DNA of 64,000 nucleotides, from contig NZ_AUHO01000006.1 in NCBI RefSeq assembly GCF_000423225.1, positions 62,001 through 126,000 of the forward strand, given 5' to 3'. Source of the DNA: Kaistia adipata DSM 17808. Its GTDB lineage: Bacteria > Pseudomonadota > Alphaproteobacteria > Rhizobiales > Kaistiaceae. The notes under the pieces were generated by a model. That model searched no databases and was not told where the DNA came from. It saw only the letters and a program-made list of their open reading frames with translations. Every line of letters begins with the position of its first letter. Positions within the stretch are counted from its first letter, which is position 1. The position numbers and the translations under genes were made by a program. Positions 19,401-27,784 of the stretch are shown here, piece by piece.

Positions 19401-19948
19401 CGCCGATCCTGAAGCGGATGCGCGTGCAGAGCTGGGCCGAGTTCTCCGAGGCCGTGCGCCACGGCGCCGTGGCGGGTCGTCTCGCTGGCACCGTCACCTC
19501 GCGCCAGGAGCGCAAGACGCGCACTGGCAACCGCATGGGCATCGTCCAGTTCTCCGATTCGACCGGCCAGTTCGAGGCGATCCTGTTTTCCGAGGCACTG
19601 CACGAGTTCCGCGACCGGCTCGAGCCGGGCAATTCGGTGATCGTCCAGGTCGGTGCCGAGGATCGGCCCGAGGGCATCGGCGTGCGCATCGTCACGGTGA
19701 AGCCGCTCGACCAGATGACGACCGGCATCAAGCAGCTCCGCGTCTTCCTGCGCGGCGAGGAGCCGCTGCCGAGCATCGAGCGGCAGCTGGCGAAGGGCAG
19801 GGGCGATGGCGACGTCAGCCTGGTGCTGATGCTCGACAAGGGCCAGCGCGAGGTCGAGGTGCAGCTGCCGGGCCGCTACCAGCTGTCGCCGCAGATCGCG
19901 AGCGCGCTTCGGGCGGTGAACGGCGTCGTGCAGGTCGAGCTGGTGTAG
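16478..19948 (+). CDS. dnaE: DNA polymerase III alpha subunit DnaE
   Basis: This is the replicative polymerase. The 1156-residue protein has an N-terminal PHP domain (FVHLRVHSAYSLLEGA), the polymerase core with the active-site aspartates in PDFDIDF (Asp418, 420 and 422), GPGRGSGAGS, the tandem helix-hairpin-helix region (around 800-900) and a C-terminal OB-fold (near residues 1000-1080). It is the standard DnaE1, not the shorter ImuC/DnaE2. ATG 16478 was chosen because GGAAGAGGA lies 7 nt upstream and the PHP motif then begins about 10 residues in, as in relatives; ATG 16427 would add 17 atypical residues. The long distance from lolD departs from the usual rhizobial order. Confidence 0.96.
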   Translation: MSQIARNVGFVHLRVHSAYSLLEGALPLKSLIKLAAADKMPALGLTDTGNLFGALEFSEKTVETGIQPIVGCQLSVLFDDGFEPSRRPVVGQKNLSDLVMIASNEAGYWNLVRLVSRAFMETDAGDKPHIRFDDISENHEGLIVLSGGGAGPLDQAIRAGQGGFAEQRLERMAALFDNRLYIELQRHHLVEEQRAEPELVDLAYRHGLPLVATNEAFFPKRGDYEAHDALVAIAEGSVVADDKRRRLTPEHYFKSRAEMVELFADLPEATDNSVEIALRCSYRPLKRKPILPRFAGADAEPEAAEKAEVAALRDYATRGLEKRLAFHGLAPGLVEKDYWDRLEFELSIIERMKFPGYFLIVADFIQWAKQQDIPVGPGRGSGAGSLVAWALTITDLDPMRFALLFERFLNPERVSMPDFDIDFCQDRRGEVIDYVQNKYGAAQVAQIITFGTLQARAVLRDVGRVLQMPYGQVDRLCKMVPQNPANPVTLAQAIEDEPRLREARDEDPTVAQLLGMAQKLEGLYRHASTHAAGIVIGDRRLDKLVPLYRDPRSTMPVTQFNMKWVESAGLVKFDFLGLKTLTTLSTAVKLIAKRGIEVDLAAIPLDDRASYDMLTRGETVGVFQLESQGMRKALMGMRPDRFEDIIALVALYRPGPMDNIPTYNARKHGEEEPDYYHPLIEVVLKETHGVVIYQEQVMQIAQILSGYSLGEADMLRRAMGKKIKAEMDAQRDRFVVGAIKQGLTKEHANSIFDMLAKFADYGFNKSHAAAYALVAYQTAYLKANYPVEFLAASMTLDMGNTDKLNDFRREAMRLGITVELPSVNRSGAVFDVEDGRILYSLAAVKGVGSQAVEHLVESRAGRPFRDLSDFASRINPRILNKRTLESLICAGALDTLNSNRARVIAGLERIMAIGNRVVEGTAIGQNDFFGLGGGSGQGETLTLPDVDPWMPSEQLQREHAVVGFYLSAHPLDEYAPILKRMRVQSWAEFSEAVRHGAVAGRLAGTVTSRQERKTRTGNRMGIVQFSDSTGQFEAILFSEALHEFRDRLEPGNSVIVQVGAEDRPEGIGVRIVTVKPLDQMTTGIKQLRVFLRGEEPLPSIERQLAKGRGDGDVSLVLMLDKGQREVEVQLPGRYQLSPQIASALRAVNGVVQVELV

Positions 19949-19981
19949 GCGGCGTTTCGCCGGGCCCGATGGGCCCCTCCG

Positions 19982-20085
19982 CCGTCATCCCTGCGGAAGC
20001 AGGGATCCATGCCGAAACGCGCTCGGGAGCCGCGCGGCATGCAACCCGGCGGAAGTGGATCCCGGCCCGGAGGTCGGGATGACGG
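19982..20085. repeat. Palindromic REP-like intergenic element
   Basis: The outer arms CCGTCATCCC (19982-19991) and GGGATGACGG (20076-20085) are perfect inverted repeats, and an inner pair GGGATCCA/TGGATCCC lies at 20002-20009 and 20056-20063. A further 6-bp hairpin with a 4-nt loop is at 19989-20004. The sequence resembles the dispersed 'GTCATCCCTGCG...GCAGGGATCCA' repeats common in proteobacterial genomes. It fills most of the gap after dnaE. Confidence 0.8.
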
Positions 20086-20157
20086 GGAGCTCGGGGCAGG
20101 GTGCGAGCCCCGCACCCGTCCATCGCCGACTTGTGTTGATGCAGTGCGGCGAAACGC

Positions 20158-20186
20158 TTGCGCTTCCGCTTCTCCCCGCCTATAAG
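20158..20186 (+). promoter_or_regulatory. Sigma70-type promoter of rpsB-tsf
   Basis: TTGCGC (20158-20163), a 17-bp spacer and TATAAG (20181-20186) form a near-consensus promoter. The start point would be near 20193, giving a leader of about 118 nt before rpsB. The leader is long enough for S2 autoregulation, which is known in other bacteria, but no specific structure is claimed. Confidence 0.65.
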
Positions 20187-20310
20187 GCGCCCATTCCACA
20201 CGTGGGGCTCGGGCTCCGGCGGCGATTTGTGAATCGTCTGACGGAACCCACCGGTGTCGCAATCGCGGCTTTCCCCACGGAGGCAGAAACCGGTAAAAGG
20301 AGATAGGGCC

Positions 20311-21093
20311 ATGGCTCTTCCGGATTATTCGATGCGCCAGCTGCTCGAGGCGGGCGTGCATTTCGGTCACCAGAAGCATCGCTGGAACCCGAAGATGGCG
20401 CCGTACCTCTATGGCGTCCGCAACAACATCCACATCATCGACCTGGCCCAGACCGTGCCGATGCTGCACCGCGCCCTGCAGGCTGTCAGCGACACCGTCG
20501 CCGGCGGCGGCCGCGTGCTCTTCGTCGGCACCAAGCGCCAGGCTTCCGAGCCGGTCGCGACGGCTGCCAAGCGCTGCGCCCAGTACTACGTCAACTCCCG
20601 CTGGCTCGGCGGCATGCTGACCAACTGGAAGACCATCTCGAACTCGATCCAGCGTCTGCGCCACCTCGACGAGCTGCTCGGCTCCGACGTGCAGGGCCTG
20701 ACCAAGAAGGAGCGTCTGACGCTGTCGCGCGAGCGCGACAAGCTCGAGAACGCCCTCGGCGGCATCAAGGACATGGGCGGCATTCCGGACCTCCTGTTCG
20801 TCATCGACACGAACAAGGAAGCCCTGGCCATCCAGGAAGCCCGTCGTCTGAACATCCCGGTCGCGGCGATCATCGATTCGAACTCCGATCCCGATGGCAT
20901 CACCTACCCGATCCCCGGCAACGATGACGCCGGCCGCGCGCTGACGCTCTATGGCGACCTCGTCGCCCGCGCCGCCCTCGACGGCATCCTGCGCGCTTCG
21001 GGCCAGGCCGGTGTCGACCTCGGCGCCCAGGACGACGTCTATGACGACGCGATCCCGGCCGAGGAAGCCGGCGAGGAAGCCCCGGCTGCCTGA
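20311..21093 (+). CDS. rpsB: 30S ribosomal protein S2
   Basis: This is the small-subunit protein that helps dock S1. The 260-residue protein begins [20 protein letters not shown], with the S2 signatures [16 protein letters not shown] and [11 protein letters not shown]...[12 protein letters not shown] in their usual positions. It ends in an Ala/Glu-rich tail typical of alphaproteobacteria. ATG 20311 has AAAAGGAGA upstream. The gene starts the conserved rpsB-tsf-pyrH-frr run. A hairpin between rpsB and tsf may set different expression levels. Confidence 0.97.
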   Translation: MALPDYSMRQLLEAGVHFGHQKHRWNPKMAPYLYGVRNNIHIIDLAQTVPMLHRALQAVSDTVAGGGRVLFVGTKRQASEPVATAAKRCAQYYVNSRWLGGMLTNWKTISNSIQRLRHLDELLGSDVQGLTKKERLTLSRERDKLENALGGIKDMGGIPDLLFVIDTNKEALAIQEARRLNIPVAAIIDSNSDPDGITYPIPGNDDAGRALTLYGDLVARAALDGILRASGQAGVDLGAQDDVYDDAIPAEEAGEEAPAA

Positions 21094-21146
21094 GCTGTCC
21101 GCGCCGTCGCCCGCGCGCCGGGCGGTGGAACGATCTGAAACAAACG

Positions 21147-21170
21147 CAGCCGGGCGCCTTTGCCCGGCTG
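21147..21170 (+). terminator. Hairpin between rpsB and tsf
   Basis: A 9-bp perfect stem (21147-21155 with 21162-21170) with a 6-nt loop lies 53 bp after the rpsB stop. The following TTCGTT is only weakly U-rich, so partial termination (attenuation) is more likely than a full stop. Confidence 0.55.
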
Positions 21171-21201
21171 TTCGTTAGCACAACATGAAACGAGGCCGAC
21201 G

Positions 21202-22128
21202 ATGACCATTTCCGCTTCGATGGTGAAGGACCTGCGCGAGAAGACCGGCGCGGGCATGATGGACTGCAAGGCCGCGCTGCAGGAGAACAACGGCGACATC
21301 GAAGCCGCGATCGACTGGCTGCGCACCAAGGGCCTGGCCAAGGCCGCCAAGAAGGCCGGTCGCGTCGCCGCCGAGGGTCTGGTCGGCGTCGCGTCGTCGG
21401 GCAACAAGGCGGTTGCGGTCGAAGTCAACTCCGAGACCGATTTCGTCGCCCGCAACGTCGATTTCCAGCAGCTGGTCCAGAAGGTCGCCGAGGCGGCTCT
21501 GGGCACCGATGGCTCGGTCGCGGCTGTCGCCGGCGCCGCCTTCGACGGCTCGGACAAGAACGTCGAGCAGGCCATCACCACCGCCGTCGCAACGATCGGC
21601 GAGCACATGAACCTGCGTCGCGCGGCTGCGGTCAGCGTCGACGACGGCATCGTCGCCAGCTACGTCCACTCGGCCGTCGCGCCGGGCCTCGGCAAGATCG
21701 GCGTGCTCGTCGGCCTCGAGTCGGCCGGTGACAAGGACAAGCTGCTCGCGCTCGGCCGCCAGGTCGCGATGCACATCGCCGCGACCAACCCGCTGTCGGT
21801 TCGCCCCGAGGAGCTCGATGCCGACGTCGTCGCGCGCGAGCGCGCCGTCTACGCCGAGCAGGCGCGCGAGTCCGGCAAGCCGGAAGCGATCATCGAGAAG
21901 ATGGTCGAGGGCCGCGTCCGCAAGTTCTACGAGGAAGTCGTGCTTCTCTCGCAGGCCTTCGTGATCAACCCCGACCTGACCGTCGAGAAGGCCCTCAAGG
22001 CGGCCGAGTCGGATGTCGGCGCGCCGATCGAGCTGAAGACCTTCGTCACCTTCCGCCTCGGCGAGGGCGTCGAGAAGGAAGAGTCCGATTTCGCGGCCGA
22101 GGTTGCCGCCGCGGCTGGCACGAAATAA
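21202..22128 (+). CDS. tsf: Elongation factor Ts
   Basis: This is the guanine nucleotide exchange factor of EF-Tu. The 308-residue protein has the N-terminal UBA-like domain with [16 protein letters not shown], the core motif [12 protein letters not shown] (near residues 75-86), and the paired dimerisation subdomains. ATG 21202 follows a short purine-rich site (CGAGG). It is flanked by two hairpins, the upstream one after rpsB and a strong one before pyrH. Confidence 0.97.
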   Translation: MTISASMVKDLREKTGAGMMDCKAALQENNGDIEAAIDWLRTKGLAKAAKKAGRVAAEGLVGVASSGNKAVAVEVNSETDFVARNVDFQQLVQKVAEAALGTDGSVAAVAGAAFDGSDKNVEQAITTAVATIGEHMNLRRAAAVSVDDGIVASYVHSAVAPGLGKIGVLVGLESAGDKDKLLALGRQVAMHIAATNPLSVRPEELDADVVARERAVYAEQARESGKPEAIIEKMVEGRVRKFYEEVVLLSQAFVINPDLTVEKALKAAESDVGAPIELKTFVTFRLGEGVEKEESDFAAEVAAAAGTK

Positions 22129-22162
22129 CCGGGGAACACGGGTTCCTCCGTGAAAAACGAGG

Positions 22163-22188
22163 GGGCGCCGGATGACAATCCGGCGCCC
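22163..22188 (+). terminator. Hairpin between tsf and pyrH
   Basis: A perfect 11-bp GC-rich stem (22163-22173 with 22178-22188) with a 4-nt loop lies 35 bp after tsf and is followed by TTCGTGT. It probably ends most rpsB-tsf transcripts, so pyrH may need its own promoter or read-through. Confidence 0.65.
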
Positions 22189-22234
22189 TTCGTGTATCCG
22201 GAGGCGCATTTCATAAAAAGAAGAGGAAGCTGGT

Positions 22235-22954
22235 ATGGCGGAATCGGTCCGTTTTCGACGTGTGCTCCTCAAGGTTTCCGGCGAAGCGCTTCTGGGTGAT
22301 CAGCCTTTCGGCATCGATGAGAAGGTCATCGACCGGATCGCGGGCGAAGTCGGGCAGGCCGTCGAGCTGGGCGTCGAAGTCGGCCTCGTCGTCGGCGGTG
22401 GCAACATCTTCCGCGGCATGACGATCGCCAAGGCCGGCGGCAACCGCGTCGCGGGCGACCATATGGGCATGCTGGCGACCGTCATGAACGCGATCGGCAT
22501 GCATGAGGCGCTGGAGCGCCGGGGCGTCTCGTCGCGCGTCTTCTCCGCCGTGCCGATGCCGACCATCTGCGAGACCTTCAGCCAGCAGCGCGCCGAGCGG
22601 GCGCTGAAGCGCTCCAAGGTCGTGCTGTTCGCCGGCGGCACCGGCAACCCGTTCTTCACGACGGATTCGGGCGCGGCGCTGCGCGCAGCCGAGATGGGCT
22701 GCGAGGCGCTGTTCAAGGGCACCAATGTCGACGGCATCTATTCAGCCGACCCGCGCCGCGATCCGAACGCCGTCCGCTTCGAGAAGATCTCGCACAGCGA
22801 GGTGCTGGCGCGCGGCCTCCAGGTCATGGACACGGCCGCCGTCGCTCTGGCTCGTGACAACGGCATTCCGCTCGTCGTATTTTCGATCCAGGAACCGAAC
22901 GCCTTCGTCGACATCCTGCGCGGCAAGGGCCGCGCGACCATCGTCGCCGACTGA
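22235..22954 (+). CDS. pyrH: UMP kinase
   Basis: It phosphorylates UMP to UDP in pyrimidine nucleotide synthesis. The 239-residue amino-acid-kinase-fold protein has LLKVSGEAL (ATP site), VVGGGNIFRG, DHMGMLATVMN (UMP/allosteric region), FAGGTGNPFFTTDSGAALRA and GTNVDGIYSADPR. ATG 22235 has GAGGAAG upstream. The tsf-pyrH-frr order is conserved. The enzyme is usually a hexamer activated by GTP and inhibited by UTP (family knowledge). Confidence 0.97.
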   Translation: MAESVRFRRVLLKVSGEALLGDQPFGIDEKVIDRIAGEVGQAVELGVEVGLVVGGGNIFRGMTIAKAGGNRVAGDHMGMLATVMNAIGMHEALERRGVSSRVFSAVPMPTICETFSQQRAERALKRSKVVLFAGGTGNPFFTTDSGAALRAAEMGCEALFKGTNVDGIYSADPRRDPNAVRFEKISHSEVLARGLQVMDTAAVALARDNGIPLVVFSIQEPNAFVDILRGKGRATIVAD

Positions 22955-22999
22955 TTTCGCTGCCGCAGTATCGTCGGCGCGCCAAGATATGAGGATGCC

Positions 23000-23545
23000 A
23001 TGAACTTCGACGACCTGAAACGCCGCATGGATGGCGCTGTCTCGGTCCTGAAGACCGAGCTCGCCGGACTGCGGACCGGCCGCGCCTCGTCCAGCATGCT
23101 GGACCCGATCGTCGTCAACGCCTACGGCTCGAACATGCCGATCACGCAGCTGGCGACGATCAGCGTTCCCGAGCCGCGCCTGATCATGGTGCAGGTCTGG
23201 GACCGCGCCACGGCGAGCGCCGTCGAGAAGGCGATCCGGGAATCGAGCCTCGGCCTGAACCCGGTGGTCGAGGGCCAGGTGTTCCGCATTCCGATCCCGG
23301 AGCTGAACGCCGAGCGCCGCCAGGAATTCGTCAAGGTCGCGCACAAGTATGCCGAGGCCGCGCGCGTCTCCGTCCGTCACGTCCGTCGCGACGGCATCGA
23401 CGGCCTGAAGAAGAGCGAGAAGGACGGCATGAGCGAGGACGAGAGCCGCCGTCTCTCCGAGAAGGTCCAGAAGCTCACCGACGACACCATTGCCGAGATC
23501 GACGCGATCCTTGCGGCGAAGGAAGCGGAGATCGTCCAGATCTGA
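23000..23545 (+). CDS. frr: Ribosome recycling factor
   Basis: It splits post-termination ribosomes together with EF-G. The 181-residue protein has the conserved [17 protein letters not shown] helix-turn, the loop domain ([10 protein letters not shown]), [12 protein letters not shown], and the C-terminal helix with [18 protein letters not shown]. It is slightly shorter at the N-terminus than the 185-187 residues of many relatives, but ATG 23000 is the only good start and the first helix is intact. It lies 45 bp after pyrH. Confidence 0.96.
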   Translation: MNFDDLKRRMDGAVSVLKTELAGLRTGRASSSMLDPIVVNAYGSNMPITQLATISVPEPRLIMVQVWDRATASAVEKAIRESSLGLNPVVEGQVFRIPIPELNAERRQEFVKVAHKYAEAARVSVRHVRRDGIDGLKKSEKDGMSEDESRRLSEKVQKLTDDTIAEIDAILAAKEAEIVQI

Positions 23546-23561
23546 TCGGGCAGGACACGCC

Positions 23562-24347
23562 ATGAACTCGAATGCCGACGATTCGGGCGCCGAGATTCTG
23601 GCGAATCCCACGGAGCTCGCCGTGGCGCCGCCGAATGTGCCGCGCCACGTCGCCATCATCATGGATGGCAACGGACGCTGGGCCCTGGGGCGCGGCCTGT
23701 CCCGCACCGAGGGGCATCGCCGTGGCATGGAGGCCGTCCGCACGGCGGTCGAAACGTCGCGCGAGCTCGGCGTCTCCTACCTGACCCTGTTCAGCTTCTC
23801 GTCGGAAAACTGGTCGCGGCCGCCGCTCGAGGTGCAGTTCCTGTTCGGCCTGCTGCGTCTGTTCATCCAGCGCGACCTGGCCGAGCTGCATCGCAATGGC
23901 GTGCGCGTCACCGTGATCGGCGATCGCGTTCGGCTGACGTCGGATATCCGGTCGTTGCTCGACAAGGCCGAGACGCTGACGCGCGACAACAAGGGGCTGC
24001 GGCTCGTCATCGCCTTCAACTATGGCGCCCGCGACGAGATCACCCGCGCCGTGCGCCGGATCGGCGAGGATGTCGCCGCCGGCCGCCTGTCGCCGGACGC
24101 GATCGACGAGGCCGCGATCCAGTCCCGTCTCGATACGGCCGGCATGCCCGATCCCGACCTGATCATCCGCACCAGCGGCGAGATGCGGCTGTCGAACTTC
24201 CTGCTCTGGCAGGCGGCCTATGCGGAGCTGGTGTTCGTGCCGGCGTTCTGGCCCGATTTCGATCGTGCGGCCTATCTCCAGGCCGTCGAGGAATATGCGC
24301 GCCGCGTGCGGCGCTTTGGCGGAGTTGCCGCCCGGAGGAGCGGTTGA
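23562..24347 (+). CDS. uppS: Undecaprenyl diphosphate synthase
   Basis: This cis-prenyltransferase makes the C55 carrier lipid for cell-wall and polysaccharide synthesis. The 261-residue protein has the five conserved regions: VAIIMDGNGRWA (catalytic Asp), LTLFSFSSENWSRP, IGDRVRL, FNYGARDEI and DLIIRTSGEMRLSNFLLWQ. ATG 23562 gives an N-terminal extension of about 25 residues before the first motif. The stop overlaps the TTG start of cdsA. Confidence 0.95.
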   Translation: MNSNADDSGAEILANPTELAVAPPNVPRHVAIIMDGNGRWALGRGLSRTEGHRRGMEAVRTAVETSRELGVSYLTLFSFSSENWSRPPLEVQFLFGLLRLFIQRDLAELHRNGVRVTVIGDRVRLTSDIRSLLDKAETLTRDNKGLRLVIAFNYGARDEITRAVRRIGEDVAAGRLSPDAIDEAAIQSRLDTAGMPDPDLIIRTSGEMRLSNFLLWQAAYAELVFVPAFWPDFDRAAYLQAVEEYARRVRRFGGVAARRSG

Positions 24348-25207
24348 TTTCCGATCATCACGCGGGTCCGCCCGCCAAGGGCGGGCCGGCGGGGCGAAGC
24401 GAGCTTCGGCTGCGTGTGCTGTCGGCGGCGGTTCTTATTCCCGTCGCGCTGTTCATTGCCTGGTGGGGCGGGCTTCCCGCCTTCCTTCTCGCCGCCCTGG
24501 TGTCGGCGATCGTGTTTGCCGAATGGGCTAGCGTGACCGGCCATTCCGCGAAGCTCCTGCCGACCACGCCCGACGTTTCCATCGGCACCGCCTTCGTGGC
24601 GCTCGCCACGCTGGTCGCTGGCACGCAGGGGCTCGGAACGGGGCTCGCCGTGCTTGTCGCCGGCATGGTCGGCGTCGCGCTGCTGTCGCGCTCGGCCTGG
24701 CTCGCCGCTGGCGTCCTCTATGCGGGCCTGCTCGGCATCGCGCTGGCCGCGCTCCGGGCGGATGCGGATTTCGGCCTGGCCTCGGTCACGGTGTTGCTGG
24801 TGCTGGTCTGGGCCACCGACAGCTTCGCCTATTTCGCCGGCCGCTCCATCGGCGGTCCCAAGCTCTGGCCGCGCGTGTCGCCCAAGAAGACCTGGTCCGG
24901 CTCGCTCGGCGGCCTTGCCGGCGGCGTGATCCTCGCCGCGCTGACGGCGGCCGCCTTCGGCCTTCGCGTCGGCCCGCTGTTGATCTTCTGCCTGGCCTTC
25001 CTGTCGATCGCGTCGCAGGCGGGGGATCTCTTTGAATCCGCCGTCAAGCGCCATTTCGACAAGAAGGATTCGAGCGGGATCATTCCGGGCCATGGCGGCA
25101 TGATGGATCGCGTCGACGGGCTGATCTTCGCGGCCGCGGCGGCTGCGCTGATCGGCTGGGCCCATCTCGGCGCGGAGCGGGTCGGGCAGGGGATGCTGGC
25201 ATGGTGA
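24344..25207 (+). CDS. cdsA: Phosphatidate cytidylyltransferase
   Basis: It makes CDP-diacylglycerol from phosphatidate and CTP in the inner membrane. The 287-residue protein has about seven or eight hydrophobic segments and the full C-terminal family signature, beginning SAVKRHFDKKDSSGIIPGHG and continuing to MMDRVDG (near residues 230-260). The TTG start at 24344 overlaps the uppS stop (TTGA) and has GGAGGAG upstream, so translational coupling is likely. The stop in turn overlaps the dxr start. Confidence 0.94.
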   Translation: MISDHHAGPPAKGGPAGRSELRLRVLSAAVLIPVALFIAWWGGLPAFLLAALVSAIVFAEWASVTGHSAKLLPTTPDVSIGTAFVALATLVAGTQGLGTGLAVLVAGMVGVALLSRSAWLAAGVLYAGLLGIALAALRADADFGLASVTVLLVLVWATDSFAYFAGRSIGGPKLWPRVSPKKTWSGSLGGLAGGVILAALTAAAFGLRVGPLLIFCLAFLSIASQAGDLFESAVKRHFDKKDSSGIIPGHGGMMDRVDGLIFAAAAAALIGWAHLGAERVGQGMLAW

Positions 25208-26430
25208 GAAGCCCCGCCATCGTCGATGGGCGGCCGAGTGGCTCCAAGGCCGTTCGCACGATTTCGCTGTTCGGCGCCACGGGGTCGATCGGCCGGAGCA
25301 CCGCCGACGTCATCCTGCAGCATCGCGATTCCTTCGCCGTCGAGGTGGTGACGGCGCAGAGCCGGGTCGAGGAACTCGCGGAGCTGGCGGCTCAGCTCGG
25401 CGCGCGACTGGCGGTGATCGGGGATCCTGCCGCCTACGAGAGCTTGCGCGACCGCTTGGCGGGAACCGGCATTGCCGTCGCGGCGGGGCCGGCTGCGATC
25501 GTCGAGGCGGCGTCGCGGCCGGTCGATCTCGTCATGGCGGCGATCGTCGGCGCCGCCGGCCTCGAGCCGACGCTGGCGGCGATCGACGCCGGCGCCGACA
25601 TCGCGCTCGCCAACAAGGAATGCCTCGTCTGCGCCGGCGCGCTGTTCAACCGGCGCGCGGCGGCGGCCAGGGTCCGGATCCTGCCGGTCGATTCCGAGCA
25701 CAATGCGATCTTCCAGTCGCTCGACGCCGCGAATGTCGCCGCCGTCGAACGGATCACCGTCACGGCGTCCGGCGGCCCGTTCCGCACCTTCTCGCTGGAC
25801 GAGATGCGGCGGGTGACGCCGGCGCAGGCGCTGAAGCACCCGCGGTGGTCGATGGGGCCGAAGATCTCGATCGATTCGGCGACGATGATGAACAAGGGCC
25901 TCGAACTGATCGAGGCGCATCACCTGTTCGGCATCGAATCGGAACGGCTCGACGTGCTGGTGCATCCGCAGTCCGTGGTGCACGGCTTCGTCACCTATGC
26001 GGACGGGTCCATGGTGGCGCAGCTCGGGGCGGCGGATATGCGCATCCCGATTTCGCACTGCCTCGGATGGCCGAACCGTGTCGCCACGGCAACGCCGCGC
26101 CTGGATCTCGCCGAGCTCGGGACGCTCACCTTTGAAAAGCCGGATTTGCATCGTTTCCCAGCGTTGTCGCTGGCGCGGCAGGCCCTCGAAATCGGGGATT
26201 GGGCAACCAATATCCTGAATGCGGCCAATGAGGTGGCGGTCGAGGCGTTCCTGGCGGGCAGAATCGAGTTTCTCGATATCGCCGCGACCGTCGAGGCCGT
26301 GCTGGAGCAGGCGGGCAAGACGGTCGGCGGCACGGAGTTCAACGCGGTCGACACCGTCCTGGCGCTGGACGCCGAAGGACGGCGAATGGCCGCTGAAATG
26401 ATCGAATTCCGCGGTCGACGCGCCGGGTGA
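25201..26430 (+). CDS. dxr: 1-deoxy-D-xylulose 5-phosphate reductoisomerase
   Basis: This is the second step of the MEP isoprenoid pathway, converting DXP to MEP with NADPH. The 409-residue protein has the nucleotide-binding GATGSIGRSTADVI, the metal/substrate site PVDSEHNAIFQ, TASGGPFR, the KISIDSATMMNKGLE segment and the HPQSVVHGFVTYADGS loop. ATG 25201 overlaps the cdsA stop by 7 nt. Its place next to uppS and cdsA groups isoprenoid and membrane-lipid functions. Confidence 0.96.
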   Translation: MVRSPAIVDGRPSGSKAVRTISLFGATGSIGRSTADVILQHRDSFAVEVVTAQSRVEELAELAAQLGARLAVIGDPAAYESLRDRLAGTGIAVAAGPAAIVEAASRPVDLVMAAIVGAAGLEPTLAAIDAGADIALANKECLVCAGALFNRRAAAARVRILPVDSEHNAIFQSLDAANVAAVERITVTASGGPFRTFSLDEMRRVTPAQALKHPRWSMGPKISIDSATMMNKGLELIEAHHLFGIESERLDVLVHPQSVVHGFVTYADGSMVAQLGAADMRIPISHCLGWPNRVATATPRLDLAELGTLTFEKPDLHRFPALSLARQALEIGDWATNILNAANEVAVEAFLAGRIEFLDIAATVEAVLEQAGKTVGGTEFNAVDTVLALDAEGRRMAAEMIEFRGRRAG

Positions 26431-26464
26431 CGGCGTGCACGCGGAGGCGGAAGGGTACTGAGGA

Positions 26465-27610
26465 ATGGACTTTCTGGCTCCCCTGGGACAGTTCGGCACG
26501 GGCGCGCTCGGCTACCTGATCCCCTTCCTGTTCGTGCTGACGATCGTCGTCTTCTTCCACGAGCTCGGGCACTTCCTCGTCGCCCGCTGGTGTGGGGTTC
26601 GCGTCAAGGCGTTCTCGATCGGCTTCGGGCCGGAGCTGATCGGCTTCAATGACCGCCGCGGCACGCGCTGGAAGATCTCGGCCATTCCGCTCGGTGGCTA
26701 TGTGAAGTTCCTCGGCGACGAGGACGCCGCCAGCACGCCGAGCCGCGACGCGATCGCCGACATGTCGGAGGAGGACCGCAAGGACACCTTCTTCGCCAAG
26801 AATGTCTGGCAGCGCGCCGCGATCGTCGCCGCCGGCCCGATCGCCAACTTCATCCTCGCCATCGCCATCTTCGCCGGCATCTTCACGGTCTATGGCCGCG
26901 AGACGACCACGGCGCGCGTCGACCAGGTCGTCGCGGGCGGCGCCGCCGAGACGGCCGGCTTCAAGGTCGGCGACCTCGTTCTCTCCATCGATGGCTCGCC
27001 GATCGCCTCTTTCAACGACCTGCAGCGGATCGTCAGCGCCAGCGCCGACGAGAAGCTCACCATCGTCGTCGAGCGCGACGGCGGCGAGGTGACGCTCGAG
27101 GCGACGCCGCAGCGTCGCGAGATCACCGACCGCTTCGGCAACGTGCATAAGATCGGTCAGCTCGGCCTGTCGCGCAGCGCCTCGGCCGCCGACGTGAAGC
27201 GCGAGCGCTATTCGCTGCCCCAGGCGATCGTGCTCGGCGCGCAGGAGACGTGGTTCATCATCGACCGCACCTTCGACTATATCGGCGGCATCTTCACGGG
27301 CCGCGAGTCGACCGAGGAGCTCGGCGGACCGATTCGCGTCGCGCAGGTGTCGGGGCAGGTTGCAACGCTGGGTGTGGTCGCCCTGATCAATCTGGCGGCG
27401 ATCCTTTCGGTCTCGATCGGCCTGCTCAATCTCTTTCCGGTGCCGATGCTCGATGGCGGCCACCTGCTCTTCTATCTGTTCGAGATCGTGCGCGGAAAGC
27501 CGCTCAGCCCGCGGGCCCAGGACATCGGATTCCGCATCGGCCTGGCCGCGGTCCTGATGCTGATGCTTTTCACAACATGGAACGATATCATCCACTTGAG
27601 TTCTTTGTGA
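26465..27610 (+). CDS. rseP: Site-2 intramembrane protease RseP
   Basis: This zinc protease cleaves within membranes, classically releasing extracytoplasmic sigma factors from anti-sigma proteins. The 381-residue protein has the first-helix HExxH (FFHELGHFL, near residues 33-41), four membrane segments, one PDZ domain (about 135-215, VVAGGAAETAGFKVGDLVLSI) and the third-helix LDG motif (PMLDGGHLLFY, near 330). ATG 26465 has GAGGA upstream. bamA follows after 174 bp, the conserved order that ties it to envelope stress. Confidence 0.95.
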   Translation: MDFLAPLGQFGTGALGYLIPFLFVLTIVVFFHELGHFLVARWCGVRVKAFSIGFGPELIGFNDRRGTRWKISAIPLGGYVKFLGDEDAASTPSRDAIADMSEEDRKDTFFAKNVWQRAAIVAAGPIANFILAIAIFAGIFTVYGRETTTARVDQVVAGGAAETAGFKVGDLVLSIDGSPIASFNDLQRIVSASADEKLTIVVERDGGEVTLEATPQRREITDRFGNVHKIGQLGLSRSASAADVKRERYSLPQAIVLGAQETWFIIDRTFDYIGGIFTGRESTEELGGPIRVAQVSGQVATLGVVALINLAAILSVSIGLLNLFPVPMLDGGHLLFYLFEIVRGKPLSPRAQDIGFRIGLAAVLMLMLFTTWNDIIHLSSL

Positions 27611-27628
27611 CCAAGCGTGGCCGCTTGG
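27611..27628 (+). terminator. Perfect hairpin directly after rseP
   Basis: CCAAGCG (27611-27617) pairs with CGCTTGG (27622-27628) around a 4-nt loop, beginning at the first base after the rseP stop. With no T-run it may be a weak attenuator or an RNA 3'-end stabiliser. Confidence 0.4.
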
Positions 27629-27784
27629 CAACGGACGGTTAAATTCCTTTGTGGCAGACTGGTGCTTGGCTTGCGAATGGGGCAGGCGCGTGCCACAAAG
27701 CTGCAGTCGATCGGTCCGGTTTGCGAATCCTGTTACGGGGGGTTCGGACTGGGAAGTCAGAAGAGAACAGGGCGTTTGAACCCA

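Noticed and set aside
27717-27735. tRNA-like TTTGCGAATCC motif before bamA
   Set aside because: Only a T-loop-like string; no acceptor, anticodon or D-arm pairing can be drawn. No tRNA was found anywhere in the window.
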